39,538 bases of DNA from Gammaproteobacteria bacterium (GCA_013152545.1 JAADGF010000026.1:1-39538), one strand, 5' to 3'. Counted from the stretch's first letter, positions 1-9,160 are shown. Numbers and translations are program-made. The notes: generated from the sequence alone by a model not told the origin.

Positions 1-269
1 AATACCGTCGCTTTTTTTAAAATGTCTTTCTCCATCTGCAAGCGCTTCACCTGGGCTTTGAGTTTCCTGACCTCTTCCTGTTCAGGACTCAGTTTGCCAT
101 TGCCTCGGAAAGACTGTCCGTCATCCCCCTAGTGGTCTTTTACCCAGCGGCTCAGCATATTGCCAATACCCAGACTCCTACCGGCTTCAGCGGGGCTATA
201 GTCCTGATCAATGACCAGACTGACCGCATCCAATTTAAGCGTTTTTGAATATTTCTTTTGCTTTGTCAT
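1..269 (-). pseudogene. IS3-family transposase OrfA, broken by an in-frame stop; runs off the window
   Basis: Read on the minus strand from the ATG at 269, the product begins MTKQKKYSKTLKLDAVSLV. This is the helix-turn-helix start of IS3-family OrfA (transposase_8), which binds the element ends. The coiled-coil end (RKLKAQVKRLQMEKDILKKA) is also present. Codon 47 is a TAG (131-129), just after RWVKDH, so no full product can be made unless the stop is read through. A few residues also seem to be missing around the second helix of the HTH. The gene continues beyond position 1. The matching OrfB would lie outside the window; the OrfB piece at 329-515 points the other way and is not its partner. 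Confidence 0.85.
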
Positions 270-328
270 TTTGATTTCCTTAGTTAAGTTAATTATCCTT
301 AACTGGGATGTACTAATTTATTTGACCT

Positions 329-515
329 CGTCAATGTGAACTGGTCTGGAGCACCGATATCACATATGTCAGGCTACGCCAAGGTTTTTGTCTACTTGAT
401 GATCATTATCGACGGGTACAGTTGTTCTATTTTGAACTGGCGAGTTAGCACCACGCTAGAAGCTGATTTTTACATAGAAAGGTTAGCGGAAACATTAGGA
501 ATAAAAATTAAATAA
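329..515 (+). pseudogene. IS3-family OrfB (DDE integrase) remnant, frameshifted
   Basis: Two adjacent frames together give the start of the IS3 OrfB catalytic core. The first frame reads VWSTDITYVRLRQGF, which includes the first catalytic Asp. The next frame reads FVYLMIIIDGYSCSILNWRV and then STTLEADFYIERLAETLGI. The shift is at a run of five T near 380, where four would keep the frame. The second Asp and the Glu of the DDE triad are missing. The reading ends at a TAA inside the 37-bp palindrome at 498-534. It is a dead fragment in opposite orientation to the OrfA piece at 1-269, so the two come from a rearrangement or from separate insertions. Confidence 0.8.
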
Positions 516-534
516 GTTATTTAATTTTTATTCC
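498..534. repeat. Perfect 37-bp palindrome (18 + 1 + 18)
   Basis: The left arm ggaataaaaattaaataa (498-515) is the exact reverse complement of 517-534, with a single G at the centre. It is A+T-rich and forms the 3' end of the OrfB remnant. It may be an inverted-duplication junction left when the IS was cut up. A terminator role is possible but there is no G+C-rich stem. Confidence 0.85.
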
Positions 535-685
535 TTAGTGTCAAAGGGAATGTGAGATTTTTAACACCGGCCAAGGGGTTCAATATTCAAACACATTAAC
601 AAACGAGTTAAAGCATTTTTACGCACGGGGTAACCAGCGATCTCGATCGACACAAATAAGAAAGAATCACTGGGAAACATGAAAA

Positions 686-904
686 ATGCAGGAAAAATTT
701 ACTGACCTAAAGGCAACTACGAAAGTGTTAAGCCATGACTTTCCAGATAAAAAACTTGGCAAGGCAGTTCCATACGGTGTTTACGATATCGCTTTGAATA
801 AAGTGAGCGTTTCGATTGGTATAAATCATGACACAGCTGAGTTTGCTGTTGCGGCGGAAGCAATAAAGACCAGAGGAGGTGTATTTCGGGAAAGTGAGTG
901 GTAA
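686..904 (+). pseudogene. ISAzo13-type transposase fragment
   Basis: The 72-residue reading contains SHDFPDKKLGKAVPYGVYD and then a segment ending INHDTAEFAV. This matches from memory the conserved block of ISAzo13-family (Rhodopirellula-type DDE) transposases, where the usual text is close to VHDFPDKELGKAVPYGVYD...GTDHDTAAFAVESI. Family proteins are several hundred residues long, so only a short internal piece survives. The reading diverges from the family after AEFAV. I see no continuation of the transposase in 905-1139, and nothing else I can name there. Confidence 0.7.
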
Positions 905-1139
905 GTAGGTGTTGGACGGAGACAGTTTAATATCAATAAAAAATAATTAATGTCTGAGAGAAGACAGGAAAAACAAAAAGTGCAATTTAGCACAAAGGAT
1001 TGTATCTTAATTCCCGTTGAAATTGGTCTTGACAATGGGGAGTACCATATTGGTGGTACTTGCTTACCTCAAATCTTAATCTACAATTCAGGGATGTGGA
1101 GACGCGGCCAGTTCAGTTGTAAACTGATAAGCAAAAGCA

Positions 1140-1628
1140 ATGATAAACATACCAATTATTATCGATATAGAAGCATCAGGTTTTGGTAAAGGCAGTTACC
1201 CAATTGAAGTCGGTGTTGTCAATGAAGTGCAAAAAACATACTGCTCATTGGTGCGGCCGGCGCCAGGCTGGACTCATTGGAGTGATGAGGCACAGGCAAT
1301 ACACGGTATAAGCAAGGAAACACTCAATAAACACGGCAAAGATGTTGCTGATATTGCGATACAACTCAATGATATGTTAGCTGGAAACATTGTGTATTCC
1401 GATGCGTGGGGTAATGATCAAAGCTGGTTGAGTTATTTGTTTTATACGGCCAACCTGGCGCAACGCTTTAAACTCGAGTCGATAGTGTCTTTGTTGTCCG
1501 AACAACACATGGCGAAATGGCATCGCACCAAACGCGACGTTATGAGTCGTTTAGGTGAGCAGCGGCACCGTGCCAGTAACGATGCAAAAATTATTCAAGT
1601 GACCTATCTTGATGTCATATCCGAGTAA
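1140..1628 (+). CDS. DEDDh-type 3'-5' exonuclease (DnaQ/RNase T fold)
   Basis: The 162-residue protein has the motifs of a metal-dependent DnaQ-like exonuclease, which removes nucleotides from 3' ends using two metal ions. Motif I is DIE (D9, E11) in IIIDIEASGFG. Motif II is the Asp in VYSDAWGNDQSW. Motif III is HRASND (His, four residues, Asp), which makes it the DEDDh type. There is no polymerase or helicase domain, so it is a stand-alone exonuclease; the substrate (DNA or RNA) cannot be told. The ATG at 1140 has no clear ribosome binding site, but the core fold begins only a few residues in, so an upstream start is unlikely. The gene is intact although it sits next to transposon debris. 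It may be transcribed alone. Confidence 0.8.
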   Translation: MINIPIIIDIEASGFGKGSYPIEVGVVNEVQKTYCSLVRPAPGWTHWSDEAQAIHGISKETLNKHGKDVADIAIQLNDMLAGNIVYSDAWGNDQSWLSYLFYTANLAQRFKLESIVSLLSEQHMAKWHRTKRDVMSRLGEQRHRASNDAKIIQVTYLDVISE

Positions 1629-1697
1629 GATCCTTAAGCGTTGATTTTCCCGATGATGGTGTCGAAATTACGTTTTCAAGTGGCTATTTGAATTAGG

Positions 1698-4247
1698 CTA
1701 GGGGCAGGCCGTTACGTCGTTAATCCAGTTTTTAATGACATCGATAGCCGTTGTATGGTTGATTTCAACGGCCAAGGGTGGCATCCGAATAGCGGTATCC
1801 GCCGATGCCATGCGCAGAGGAATGACGGAGTTGGGGTTTGTGTATGTACCAGTGGGGTCAATTAATTTTATGTCCGGTACGCCCAAGCTATTACTTAATG
1901 GTCTCTTATTACAGAGTTCCATTGAGCCAAAGGGCGTTGTAAAGCGCAGATCGATGTCAGTGGGTGCAGGGCCACCTGCTTGATGGCAATGTGAGCAGTT
2001 AGAATGTAAATAGCTTTTGGCCCGCAGTTGGAATGAGGCGAGGTTGTCATGTAACGAAAATAATTTTTCTGATAAAAGGATTGGGTTAATCGTTTGTGAA
2101 AATAATTCAATGGTATTGAACGTTACTAGTTGATTCGCTGTAATACCTGTGCGGTTGAAGGTTTTTGATCGGTTAAGTTGTCGTGTTTCAGGCCCTAAGG
2201 TTATCGCTGCAGCCTGAGTGTGGCACTCGAAACACTGAATTTGGCTTGGGTATAGCCAATTTTGGCCATCGATCACTTTGGTTTTTGTGTTATCTAATAG
2301 TTGCGCATCAATAGCGTTGCCATCGTTATCATAGAACCATTCATAGCTATAGCCACCCCAGGTGTTTTCGTGGCGCATCAGTAACCGTGTTTCGATTAGT
2401 TTACTATTTAATAAAAAGTGTTTCATCAGTACTGAGCCTACTGGAAACACCAAATCCCCATCTTTTGTCACCTCAATTTTCTGTTCATTGGGTATCGCAA
2501 AAAACCGTTGCTTTTCTGCATTATCCGACCAAAGGGGTGAGTTGATTTCGTAAGAGATAACGCCGTCAGCGGGTAATGTTGGGTCAAACTCATTAACACA
2601 CCCGGTTTGTGATAATAATGCCGGAATTTGTGTGGCGGCATCAGTGTTGTCATCATTACCGCTATCTGCAACTATTTTATAGATATTATTACCACTGCCA
2701 GCTGAAAATGTGGGGCTAATCACGAATAAATCGCCGTTGTTGGCCTGAGCAAAGCTGTAAATCAAATTATTATGTATAGCCAGCTCGCGGTTAATATAAC
2801 CCGTTTCGGTATTGCGTAGTCCCCAGATACGCCCGGAATAGGTGTCGGCATACAAATAGGTCGCGTGAAGAAAGGATAATTGATAATCGTTGCCACGGTA
2901 GACGTATCCCCCAACTACCGATTGGTTGCCGTTCACATGGTCGTAGTCAATTTCCGGTAGAGTCAGTCCTGTTGTTTCGCAATTTTTTTCTCCGGGTCGA
3001 CATATCGTGCCTTCCATGATTTTCCAACCGTAGTTTTTACCTGGCTGAATGATGTTAATTTCCTCTCTAGCTCCTTGCCCGACATCCCCCAACCAAAGCG
3101 TGCCATCTGTATTATCGAAACTCCAACGCCAGGGGTTGCGTAAACCCCAGGCATAGATCTCCGGGCAATTTTGTGCATTCGTTATCGTATCCGGGGTGTT
3201 ACACAGGGCTCTTCCAACAAACACATTGGTCGACGGAATACGGTACGGTAAACCGTTGTCCACATCAATGCGTAACATGGCACCCAACAACGTTCTGGTG
3301 TTTTGGCCATGACCCTGTGGATCATTGCCGCTGCCACCATCACCTAAACCAATATAGAGGTAACCTTGCGGGCCAAAGGCGATGTTGCCGCCATTGTGAT
3401 TGCTATAAGGTTGATTTAACGTAAGTAAATTTTGTTCTTCCCAGGCTTGGTTGATAACGTTGAAGCGGGAAATTTTCGACTGTAACTGTCCCGACGATGT
3501 GTTGTGCGTGTAATACAGATAGAGATAGCCATTGCTTGCATAGTCTGGATGAAAAGCCATGCCTAACAGGCCAAGTTCACCTCCAGATGCCACTTGCGTG
3601 CTAATATCAAGAAATACCGTTGTCTCGGTTACCAACGCGTTGTTATCAAATTGCAGTATTCGCCCAGATTGAACAACCGCATACCATTGCGTACTATTGT
3701 GCGGCGCCTGTAATAAAGAGACAACCGCTCCCATGTTTGGCAAATTCGGAAATGCTTTGTCAAGCTTAATGGAAGAGGGTGAAACTGGCCCTTGTGTTGG
3801 TGCCAGACAGGTTTGGTTATCGGGTCTTTGGCTGAGCCCCGCAAGGGTTTGTGCATTAACGGTAATGGTCATTATTGCGGCGGAGGATAAATCACCATCA
3901 TTGACAGTTAACTGAATATTGTAAATGCCTGCTTCTGAAAACAAGGCATGAGTGTCTTCTGAATCAGTACTGAGAAACGTTACGTTGGCGGCTTGGGTTG
4001 AGTTAACTTCCCATTGGTAACTCAAATTATTGCTCGGTAGGCCATCATCAGATACTTGGGCATCTAAAAATAATTGATTATCCGGTAAAGTTAAGGTCAG
4101 TCCTTGCGCCAGCACGATAGTTGGTGCCACATTGACTGGTGTTTCGTTGCCTTGGTCATTGCCTGAGCCAGAGTTTGAATCAGAGCTATTATTGCAGCCT
4201 GAAAGCAAGAATATACTCAAACAATAAAATAAACCGCTTAATCGCAT
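1698..4247 (-). CDS. Lipoprotein: PQQ-type glucose/sorbosone dehydrogenase fused to a diheme cytochrome-like region
   Basis: An 849-residue exported protein. The chosen ATG at 4247 gives MRLSGLFYCLSIFLLSGC, a signal peptide ending in a lipobox; a TTG 14 codons upstream adds a poor leader. A PKD-like beta domain follows (about residues 40-130). Next comes a six-bladed propeller of the GSDH family (about 150-530), with the typical NHNGG...GLGDGG block that carries the catalytic-type His. The last 280 residues hold two heme c motifs, CFECH and CSHCH, and resemble the small diheme family seen next to such dehydrogenases (the SO2930/HNE_0200 type, from memory). The likely role is oxidation of a sugar or aldose outside the inner membrane, with electrons passed through the two hemes. 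The substrate is unknown. The gene lies downstream of, and on the same strand as, the 11-heme cytochrome, a plausible electron acceptor. Terminator-like elements between them suggest separate transcripts or attenuation. Confidence 0.85.
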   Translation of the reverse strand: MRLSGLFYCLSIFLLSGCNNSSDSNSGSGNDQGNETPVNVAPTIVLAQGLTLTLPDNQLFLDAQVSDDGLPSNNLSYQWEVNSTQAANVTFLSTDSEDTHALFSEAGIYNIQLTVNDGDLSSAAIMTITVNAQTLAGLSQRPDNQTCLAPTQGPVSPSSIKLDKAFPNLPNMGAVVSLLQAPHNSTQWYAVVQSGRILQFDNNALVTETTVFLDISTQVASGGELGLLGMAFHPDYASNGYLYLYYTHNTSSGQLQSKISRFNVINQAWEEQNLLTLNQPYSNHNGGNIAFGPQGYLYIGLGDGGSGNDPQGHGQNTRTLLGAMLRIDVDNGLPYRIPSTNVFVGRALCNTPDTITNAQNCPEIYAWGLRNPWRWSFDNTDGTLWLGDVGQGAREEINIIQPGKNYGWKIMEGTICRPGEKNCETTGLTLPEIDYDHVNGNQSVVGGYVYRGNDYQLSFLHATYLYADTYSGRIWGLRNTETGYINRELAIHNNLIYSFAQANNGDLFVISPTFSAGSGNNIYKIVADSGNDDNTDAATQIPALLSQTGCVNEFDPTLPADGVISYEINSPLWSDNAEKQRFFAIPNEQKIEVTKDGDLVFPVGSVLMKHFLLNSKLIETRLLMRHENTWGGYSYEWFYDNDGNAIDAQLLDNTKTKVIDGQNWLYPSQIQCFECHTQAAAITLGPETRQLNRSKTFNRTGITANQLVTFNTIELFSQTINPILLSEKLFSLHDNLASFQLRAKSYLHSNCSHCHQAGGPAPTDIDLRFTTPFGSMELCNKRPLSNSLGVPDIKLIDPTGTYTNPNSVIPLRMASADTAIRMPPLAVEINHTTAIDVIKNWINDVTACP

Positions 4248-4546
4248 AAATTCGTGACTCGGGTATATCAGTTTAACTAAAAAGCACAAGCAGTTAATGG
4301 AAGTGCTTGCCTAAACAGGCTATCCAACTAAGATTGTCAGGATAAAGCGTTGGCAAGTCGTTGTAAATAATTTATGAGACTGCTCTGCTAATGGGTGATT
4401 AAATAAAAAGCAAAAGGTGCGTCGGTAATATAAAAATTGGGGTGTTAATGTAAGTAAGCGTCACAATATGGAGTACACTTTTTCGGTGTTTAACTGAAAT
4501 TCAATGATTGGGTTTTGTCAGCAACACGTTACATCAGTCGTTATTT

Positions 4547-4580
4547 AAAAAAATGCCGATCCCCTGAGGGTGGGATCGGC
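4547..4580 (-). terminator. Rho-independent terminator A (minus strand)
   Basis: Read on the minus strand, a 9-bp stem gccgatccc/gggatcggc (4572-4580 with 4555-4563) has an 8-nt loop and is followed by A and seven T. It lies 5' of the dehydrogenase gene, so it would stop transcription coming from the cytochrome side or end a small RNA. Confidence 0.8.
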
Positions 4581-4719
4581 TAATAGCATCCAGCACTTGC
4601 GACTGGATAGTGCCAACAGAGGTAGTGACTGTTGACGACTTGCTTGAAACAATACTCTGATGATGCCGATTTTCAAGTAAAAAAATAATTCACCCCTTTT
4701 CCTTGCCCCGTATCCGATT

Positions 4720-4751
4720 AAAAAAACCGACCCCATGGGGTAGGGGTCGGT
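4720..4751 (-). terminator. Rho-independent terminator B (minus strand)
   Basis: A 9-bp stem accgacccc/ggggtcggt (4743-4751 with 4726-4734) with an 8-nt loop runs into a seven-T tract on the minus strand. It is the upstream counterpart of terminator A, with different stem bases but the same length and layout. Confidence 0.8.
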
Positions 4752-4982
4752 AACAAGATCCAGTACTTGCTACTGGATAGTGTCAGCCGCACAGTATGTG
4801 TACGGCTGGATTTCGGTGTTGCTTCAGGAGTGGCTAACAACACCGACATCGGGGTTTGCTACATAACGGGCTTTAATATTTTTTAAAAAATTTTCTAAAA
4901 AAATTTCCCTAACAATTAGTCTAAAAAAATTCTTCTAAAATAACACTAGCGATGATACATGTTAAGTGTCATTTTGGAAAGA

Positions 4983-5014
4983 AACTGACTGCGCGTTGTA
5001 ATGCGCAGTCAGTT
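4983..5014 (-). terminator. Terminator of the 11-heme cytochrome gene
   Basis: A perfect 12-bp inverted repeat, aactgactgcgc at 4983-4994 and its complement at 5003-5014, has an 8-nt loop. It begins about 30 bp past the cytochrome stop codon. On the minus strand it is followed by TTCTTTCC, a weak T tract. Confidence 0.65.
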
Positions 5015-5044
5015 CATACTTAGTTACTATTTATAGTAGCACAG

Positions 5045-8000
5045 TTAGCGAATAAATTGTGCCGCATTGCCTTGTGGATCGCCATCGGCATCTATCCAGG
5101 AGTCAAGTATCAGTCCCGTATTGGGGTCCGCCAGTTTTTGAATCAACTGTGCTCCCAATGGTCCAGATAGATTTTGGTTAAGTGAACCACCACGCTTATT
5201 GGTGCCTTGTCCGGGTTTTTTCATCGGATGGTTATTTGAGGCATTCGATATACCGGTTGCCTCCACTATACGATCCAGGTTATAGACTACATTGTTTGGG
5301 TCAAAATTGTCCGCAGGCGCGCCATCAGGGCAGTAATGTCGGTTTGCATTGTTATCCAACGGATTAACAGGGCAGCCGGTTTCATCGAAGAGAAACAAAC
5401 CAGTTCCTAGGCCCACCGCCATATGTACAAAATAGGGCGAGTTCAGTTGGTTTCCTGGGTTCTGTCCAATGTGTTCTTGTAACACGTTAAAGTCCAGGTT
5501 AGCAAAATTATTATTTGCCATATCTGCAAAGAATTGCGTGTAGTCTGCACCGAAGTCGTTAATACTGTCCGTGTTGAGATGACACGTCACGCAGTACCGT
5601 GGACCTTCTGTCGTTCCTCCAACCTTGCCACGAATGGAGTGTGGCATCATTACATTGTGGCTGGAAGACGTAAACGCATTGCGACCTGCATTGTTAGGGT
5701 TATTACCGTTTCCATTGCGGTCACTGAACACAAATACTTGTGATTCATTGTTGCCATCAAAGAAGCGGTAAAACACTTTTTCAGCCGGTGACATTTGCGT
5801 AATCATGTTTTCGGAACTTACCCCCAAAGTGAATGGGATCGGTGTGATATAAGTAAAATCCGCGGCCTGTTCATTGTAAGCTATGCGTTCACCGGTAATG
5901 TTGCTAAAGCGATAATTGGCCGGATTATTGTCAAACTCGCCAGCCAGATGACACCCGATACAACTGTTGGTCCAGGCTGCATGGCAGGATACACAATCCA
6001 AGGAATCAGTGTGACTGAAACCATTGGTATACAGTAGTGGATCAGCCTGAATAGGACCTGTTCCCGTTGCAATATCCCCATCGGCACGCCCCATTGCATA
6101 TGAGGCTTTAGGACTATAAACCAGCCCTCCTCGGAGTGGGTTAGATTTGTTGTTGTTGATTATGGTGTCGCGCGTTTGCGGTACGTAGTGTCTGTTACCC
6201 GTCAAGCGGCTATTTAACATTATGTCGCCATTGGGTAGTCTGTTAACATGTCTTAGCACATTGCCAGCAGCATCAACCGCGCATTCTGCTTCTAAATTTC
6301 GATAGTTCAAGCAGGGTTTGGTGTTAATGTAAGCGTCGATGGTGCCGTGACAACTTTCACAAGTAATCGCAACCACCTGATCAGCTCGGCTCATAATTTG
6401 TCCTCCGGTATTATCACCAATTGCACCGCCGTGTAAATCGCGACTACCGTGGCAGTCAATGCAACCCATGCCCTTTTCATGATGAATGTCAGCTGGCGTA
6501 TCGTCAAGACCATCACCATCATAGTCTTCAAAGGCAATGTATTGATTTGCGTTACGGCCATTGAAGGTATTATTACCCGCGCCATCATTTGCCGCCGGGT
6601 CAAACAAACGTGTATCTGTCGCCGTATTGGTGAAATTTTGTGGGTTAGCTGGATACTGGAGGTTGTTTTCCAGATCCTGATTCTGATCCAATCGGATGCC
6701 CCAGAATTGCATCACTGTGCGGTTAGAGCCTTGATGACAACCTGCACAGGCCATATCTTCAATGCCAGTAACGAAATTACCATTGGGCAAGTCTTTCGCA
6801 ACGTTTTGAATCACGTGCCGACGGATATGAGGCCGTTCCGCTAACGCCGCGTTAATTGCATCTGCGTTGGCGGGTTCATTTTTATTGACATTGGGATCAC
6901 TGCTTCGGCTGCGGCCATCGGGGCTATATTGCATATGGCAGGCTGTACAACCAGATGAACGGAAATCGCCAAATCGGTTGTTTGCGCCCGCGCTGCCCAA
7001 ATGGCAATTGCCACAGGTAAAGGCTATTTGTTCATGATAGAGTGACGACAATGCGGTATTTGCCATTACTCGATTGGTCTTTTCTGGGTCGTTACCATTC
7101 TCCTGATACAAACCAGCAGCAAGGGTAGTGGCATTGTAATAAGGGTTTAATTGATTATTTTGCACCAATGGGATACCACTATTGACTAGGCCGTCAAATT
7201 GACTGATGACGGGGAACTCATTTAAAGTACCCACAGCACCTAAGGGTGCGGTAACGAGATTAAATTCTGGATTCGAAATTGCACGAAATGCTAGGTCTGC
7301 TGCGGTATCTTGGTACAAGTTACGGTGTGCGGGGATCGCATTGTCAATGCCTGCTGCATAAGTGGCACCGGAAAAAACACCGGTTTCAGTAGCTATAACG
7401 CTTTTCATCACCCAGTTCACATGGTTATCGCCATGACAGCGGCCACAACTTTTACCTTGAGAGACCACACGTAAATCCCCGGGATTTATAAATTGCAGAT
7501 ATTCCAGTGCTGTATAGGTATTACCATTTTTATCATCGGTGTAATCAGCGTATTTTTCAATGCCGGTTAAAGTTAAACGATTGAAATAATGTAAGGGATT
7601 AGCTTTTAGTGACGCATCGGCAAGTTCCTTTGGAGGAGGTACGTGGGCAAAATCTTTGCCTGCGGCTTCGCCATCACCACCATGACAAACGGTACAACGA
7701 ATATTTTGTGCACCATCGAAAGGATGAGGGTTAACTAATCCGTTACCCGCGTAGTCATTTTTATCCGAACCGTTGTGACAGTTCATGCAGGACTCGGCAT
7801 TTGCAATGATATTATAGGTCACTTGCAGTGTATCTGTTCTACTATTGTTAGCTGCGTCATAAGCTTTAACCGTAATGGTATTGCTGCCAGTTTGCAGTAA
7901 TATGTCATTGACAATCCAGGGGTTAGTGCCAATTGCATCGCCAGATGCACCACTCGTGCTTGACCAGGTGACGCGCGTAACACCAATATTATCAGTTGTT

Positions 8001-8779
8001 GTTCCTGCAATAGAAACACGATTGACATCAGTGCTATATTGCCCGTTTTGTGATGGAGAGGTTACCGATATTTGTGGTGGAGAATTATCATTGACGGCAT
8101 AGATAACAGTAATAACATCGTTTGCAATATTATTTGCCGCATCCTTTGCTGTGATGGTAATGACGTTGCTCCCTGGTGATAACTCAAGGTCGGTGTAAGA
8201 CCAATTGGTGGTGCCTATCGCAGAACCAGTGCCGCCTGCGTCGTTCGACCAGGTAACTTCAGTCACTCCGATATTATCTGAGGCGGTACCAGCGATATTA
8301 ATGGTGTTACCATTGGCTGTGTAATTAGGGTTTGCGCTTGGTGCGGTAATTGTTATCGCTGGCGCTTCATTGTCAATGAAGTTTTCATCAAAAATGACCG
8401 TAATAACATCACTGGCAGTATTATTTGCCGCATCTTTCGCTGTAACAGTAATCAGGTTTGTACCCAATTGAAGTTGTAATCCGGTGTAGGACCATGCTGT
8501 TGTACCAACAGCACTACCCGATCCGCCTTGATCATTGCTCCAGGTTACTTCCGTTACCTCAATATTATCTGTGGAAATACCCGCAATGGATAAAAAGCGA
8601 GAGCCTGTGGTGTAAGTGTCGCCTTCAACGGGATTGTTAATCGTTATGCTGGGTGAGGTTGTATCTACAACGGGTTCATTGTTGGCCTCACCGCCCCCTC
8701 CGCCGCCGCTACAAGCTGAAAGTACAAACAGCAGAACAACGGATAGAAAGGACGTACTATGAGTAGTGTACGTTTTCAT
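5045..8779 (-). CDS. Undecaheme c-type cytochrome lipoprotein with three Ig-like repeats
   Basis: A 1244-residue protein. The signal peptide ends in a lipobox (LFVLSACS) followed by a glycine linker, so it is a lipoprotein, possibly of the outer membrane. Three Ig-like repeats of about 95 residues follow (about 40-320), each with VTWSN/VTWSS and ITVKAYDAANN-type text. The rest holds eleven CXXCH heme motifs, in order: CMNCH, CTVCH, CGRCH, CGNCH, CTACH, CAGCH, CIDCH, CESCH, CVSCH, CIGCH, CVTCH. Eleven hemes is also the number in Shewanella UndA, but the Ig-like front end and the heme spacing do not look like the OmcA/MtrC/UndA family. The likely role is electron transfer across the periplasm or at the cell surface. 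A strong ribosome binding site (AGGGGGAATC before the ATG) supports the start. It is divergent from the sensor kinase gene at 9739 and upstream of the PQQ-type dehydrogenase gene. Confidence 0.88.
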   Translation of the reverse strand: MKTYTTHSTSFLSVVLLFVLSACSGGGGGGEANNEPVVDTTSPSITINNPVEGDTYTTGSRFLSIAGISTDNIEVTEVTWSNDQGGSGSAVGTTAWSYTGLQLQLGTNLITVTAKDAANNTASDVITVIFDENFIDNEAPAITITAPSANPNYTANGNTINIAGTASDNIGVTEVTWSNDAGGTGSAIGTTNWSYTDLELSPGSNVITITAKDAANNIANDVITVIYAVNDNSPPQISVTSPSQNGQYSTDVNRVSIAGTTTDNIGVTRVTWSSTSGASGDAIGTNPWIVNDILLQTGSNTITVKAYDAANNSRTDTLQVTYNIIANAESCMNCHNGSDKNDYAGNGLVNPHPFDGAQNIRCTVCHGGDGEAAGKDFAHVPPPKELADASLKANPLHYFNRLTLTGIEKYADYTDDKNGNTYTALEYLQFINPGDLRVVSQGKSCGRCHGDNHVNWVMKSVIATETGVFSGATYAAGIDNAIPAHRNLYQDTAADLAFRAISNPEFNLVTAPLGAVGTLNEFPVISQFDGLVNSGIPLVQNNQLNPYYNATTLAAGLYQENGNDPEKTNRVMANTALSSLYHEQIAFTCGNCHLGSAGANNRFGDFRSSGCTACHMQYSPDGRSRSSDPNVNKNEPANADAINAALAERPHIRRHVIQNVAKDLPNGNFVTGIEDMACAGCHQGSNRTVMQFWGIRLDQNQDLENNLQYPANPQNFTNTATDTRLFDPAANDGAGNNTFNGRNANQYIAFEDYDGDGLDDTPADIHHEKGMGCIDCHGSRDLHGGAIGDNTGGQIMSRADQVVAITCESCHGTIDAYINTKPCLNYRNLEAECAVDAAGNVLRHVNRLPNGDIMLNSRLTGNRHYVPQTRDTIINNNKSNPLRGGLVYSPKASYAMGRADGDIATGTGPIQADPLLYTNGFSHTDSLDCVSCHAAWTNSCIGCHLAGEFDNNPANYRFSNITGERIAYNEQAADFTYITPIPFTLGVSSENMITQMSPAEKVFYRFFDGNNESQVFVFSDRNGNGNNPNNAGRNAFTSSSHNVMMPHSIRGKVGGTTEGPRYCVTCHLNTDSINDFGADYTQFFADMANNNFANLDFNVLQEHIGQNPGNQLNSPYFVHMAVGLGTGLFLFDETGCPVNPLDNNANRHYCPDGAPADNFDPNNVVYNLDRIVEATGISNASNNHPMKKPGQGTNKRGGSLNQNLSGPLGAQLIQKLADPNTGLILDSWIDADGDPQGNAAQFIR

Positions 8780-9136
8780 GATTCCCCCTAACGTTACTTC
8801 AAAATTCGTATGCGTTTAGTAACTACCGCATACAGCCTTGGTAAACTTGCCAAGTAAAGCCGTTAGGCTAATTTGACAAGCTAAACTAACTGCAATTTTC
8901 CCGTCAATTCATGCAGTCTTGACTTCAACGGTCGATTACGCTCCAAATAACGACCATTTTTGTTAGTAGGCGCCACACGCAATATATCTGCTCAGTAGCA
9001 CCCATTTACCTTTGCTTGTTTTGCGCTGTTTGACTGCTGTCTATTGGTAAAGTCAGGAGTCCACCGCTTATCATAGTTGCTATGTTTTTTTGTTCCGCCT
9101 GTTGTTTATGTGTTACTTGAAACTATACCACTTAAA

Positions 9137-9160
9137 TACCTAAGTACAACTACCTAGGTA
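9137..9160. promoter_or_regulatory. Paired palindromic operator-like sites
   Basis: tacctaagta (9137-9146) and tacctaggta (9151-9160) are near-identical 10-mers whose centres are 14 bp apart. The second is a perfect palindrome and the first differs at one base. They sit between the redox genes and the two-component genes. By position they could bind the NarL-type regulator encoded at 11595; this is an inference. Confidence 0.4.

Larger units (their letters stand above)
4547..4845 (-). ncRNA. Tandem structured-RNA region: two hairpin-plus-terminator modules, possible small RNA pair
   Basis: Each module, read on the minus strand, has a hairpin with loop GCAAG followed about 6 nt later by a terminator. 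Module B has an 8-bp perfect stem atccagta/tactggat (4758-4778) and then terminator B. Module A has the related hairpin at 4588-4608 and then terminator A. Sequence around both hairpins is alike (ACTATCCAGT...GCAAGT.CTGGAT). Upstream of module B are two more stems: a 9-bp stem at 4785-4807 (agccgtaca/tgtgcggct) and an 8-bp stem at 4814-4845 (cggtgttg/caacaccg). Such conserved paired structure suggests one or two small RNAs, or a leader RNA of the dehydrogenase gene. No known family is recognised. Confidence 0.5.

Noticed and set aside
950-1189. A 79-codon plus-strand reading before the exonuclease
   Set aside because: It overlaps the exonuclease start by 50 bp in another frame, and its end is a shadow of that gene. 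No family is recognised.
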